From: Olsenella sp.
GTDB taxonomy: Bacteria; Actinomycetota; Coriobacteriia; Coriobacteriales; Atopobiaceae
DNA length: 14,222 nt
Assembly (NCBI GenBank): GCA_015062715.1
Contig: SUUD01000024.1
Span: forward strand, 1-14,222
Direction: 5' to 3'
The translations under genes were made by a program, and so were the position numbers. Below, in pieces: positions 13,628-14,222 of this stretch. The notes beneath the pieces were generated by a model that searched no databases, had not been told where the DNA came from, and was given only the letters and a program-made list of their open reading frames with translations. How positions within the stretch are numbered: the first letter of the stretch is position 1; each line of letters starts with the position of its first letter.

Positions 13628-13678
13628 CGACAAGGGACGCCGACAAGGGCGTCCCCAACGACAAGCAACGCCGACAAG
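13628..13678. repeat. CGACAAG repeat cluster with 8-bp hairpin
   Basis: CGACAAG occurs at 13628, 13641, 13659 and 13672 (steps 13, 18, 13). GGGACGCC (13634-13641) and GGCGTCCC (13648-13655) form a perfect 8-bp stem. It fills the convergent gap after dtd and may end transcription from both sides. Read on the minus strand, TGTCGTTGGGGACG matches the palindrome at 6195-6298 (TGTCATTGGGGACG) at 13 of 14 bases. Confidence 0.75.
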
Positions 13679-13680
13679 AC

Positions 13681-14222
13681 CTACTCGACGGCAGGCGCGC
13701 CTCCCTCGCCGGCGCCGCCCTTGCCGCGACCCCGGCCACCACGATGGCGGCGGCGCTTGGGCTTGGCGGCCGCATCTGACGCGCCCTGCTCGGCGGGCTT
13801 GCCCGCAGGGGCCGCGAGGTGCTGCGCCTTCTGGCCGCCCTTGTCGCCCGGACGCCTGGTGCGCTTGTGCGCCTTGGGCTGCTCGCCGGCCTCGGCGGGC
13901 GCGTCCTTGCGTGCCGCGGGCTCGGCCGCCGGCGCGGACCCGTCGGCTGTCTTGTGGCGGCGGCGCCTGCGTGACGTGGCCGCCGCCTGCTCGGGAGCGG
14001 CCGTCGTCTGGGCGGCCGGCGCCTCCCCCTCCGCCTTCTGGGCGGAGCCGCGGCGGCGACGACGCTTCTTGGCCGGCGCCTCCTCGGCGGCATCCTGCTG
14101 CGGGGCGGCGGGCTTGGCGGGCTTCTCGGCAGCCTGCGGTGCGGCGTCGTGCGACTTGCGGCGGCGCTTGCGGGCGGGCTCGACGAAGATGTCGGAGCTG
14201 TCGAAGGTGTCCTCGGGGATGA
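13681..14222 (-). CDS. C-terminal 180 residues of an unidentified protein with an Arg/Lys-rich disordered tail (runs off right edge)
   Basis: The frame is open from the right edge to TAG at 13681. The first visible residues (IPEDTFDSSDIFVEP) look like the end of a folded domain. The rest alternates basic clusters (RKRRRKS, KKRRRRRGS, SRRRRRHK, HKRTRRPGDKGG, KPKRRRHRGGRGRGKGG) with Ala/Pro/Glu linkers. Such tails bind RNA or nucleic acid and end DEAD-box RNA helicases, RNase E/G or similar proteins in high-GC actinobacteria. Nothing visible decides among these, so the identity is left open. That it is coding is supported by the consistent frame, the repeated composition and the stop just before the convergent gap. 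Confidence 0.7.
   Translation of the reverse strand, partial: IPEDTFDSSDIFVEPARKRRRKSHDAAPQAAEKPAKPAAPQQDAAEEAPAKKRRRRRGSAQKAEGEAPAAQTTAAPEQAAATSRRRRRHKTADGSAPAAEPAARKDAPAEAGEQPKAHKRTRRPGDKGGQKAQHLAAPAGKPAEQGASDAAAKPKRRRHRGGRGRGKGGAGEGGAPAVE

Noticed and set aside
13224..14222. Plus-strand frame crossing the end of dtd and the right edge
   Set aside because: Arg/Pro-rich, passes through the convergent repeat, and contradicts the clear dtd frame and the minus-strand basic tail.

Overview
The window is a gene-dense, GC-rich stretch of bacterial chromosome. Codon use, strong AGGAGG-type ribosome binding sites and gene content point to an actinobacterium, most likely of the class Coriobacteriia (Olsenella/Atopobium/Collinsella type). 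That placement is inference; there is no rRNA in the window. No phage, plasmid, insertion sequence, tRNA or CRISPR array is visible.

Left part (1-3689, all minus strand, read from right to left): a stand-alone AMP-forming acyl ligase is followed after 2 bp by an unusual carrier protein, in which about 115 residues of proline-punctuated amphipathic helix repeats are fused to a C-terminal acyl carrier domain. After a hairpin and a candidate promoter come a GNAT acetyltransferase and the N-terminal half of a cardiolipin synthase, which runs off the left edge. Ligase and carrier look like a two-gene acyl-activation cassette. No transferase that would use the loaded acyl group can be named.

Middle (3820-6178): a MerR-type regulator and an HSL-type alpha/beta hydrolase form a minus-strand pair, divergent from a second alpha/beta hydrolase with a Cys nucleophile. 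A near-palindrome lies inside a 19-20 bp promoter spacer between them, the classic MerR arrangement. A 104-bp perfect palindrome fills the convergent gap that follows.

Right-middle (6314-9980, minus strand): a double-ACT-domain protein with a metal-site-less metallo-beta-lactamase-like domain, adenosine deaminase, and cysteine synthase. A Cys-rich 34-codon reading frame and an operator-like palindrome lie upstream of the cysteine synthase.

Right (10311-14222): a ROK-family sugar kinase (minus), divergent from an M32 carboxypeptidase and D-aminoacyl-tRNA deacylase (plus), and finally the Arg-rich C-terminal tail of an unidentified protein entering from the right edge (minus).

A striking theme is that most intergenic spaces carry inverted or tandem repeats edged by TGTC/GACA. 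They fall into at least three sequence families and look like REP/BIME- or MITE-like elements.
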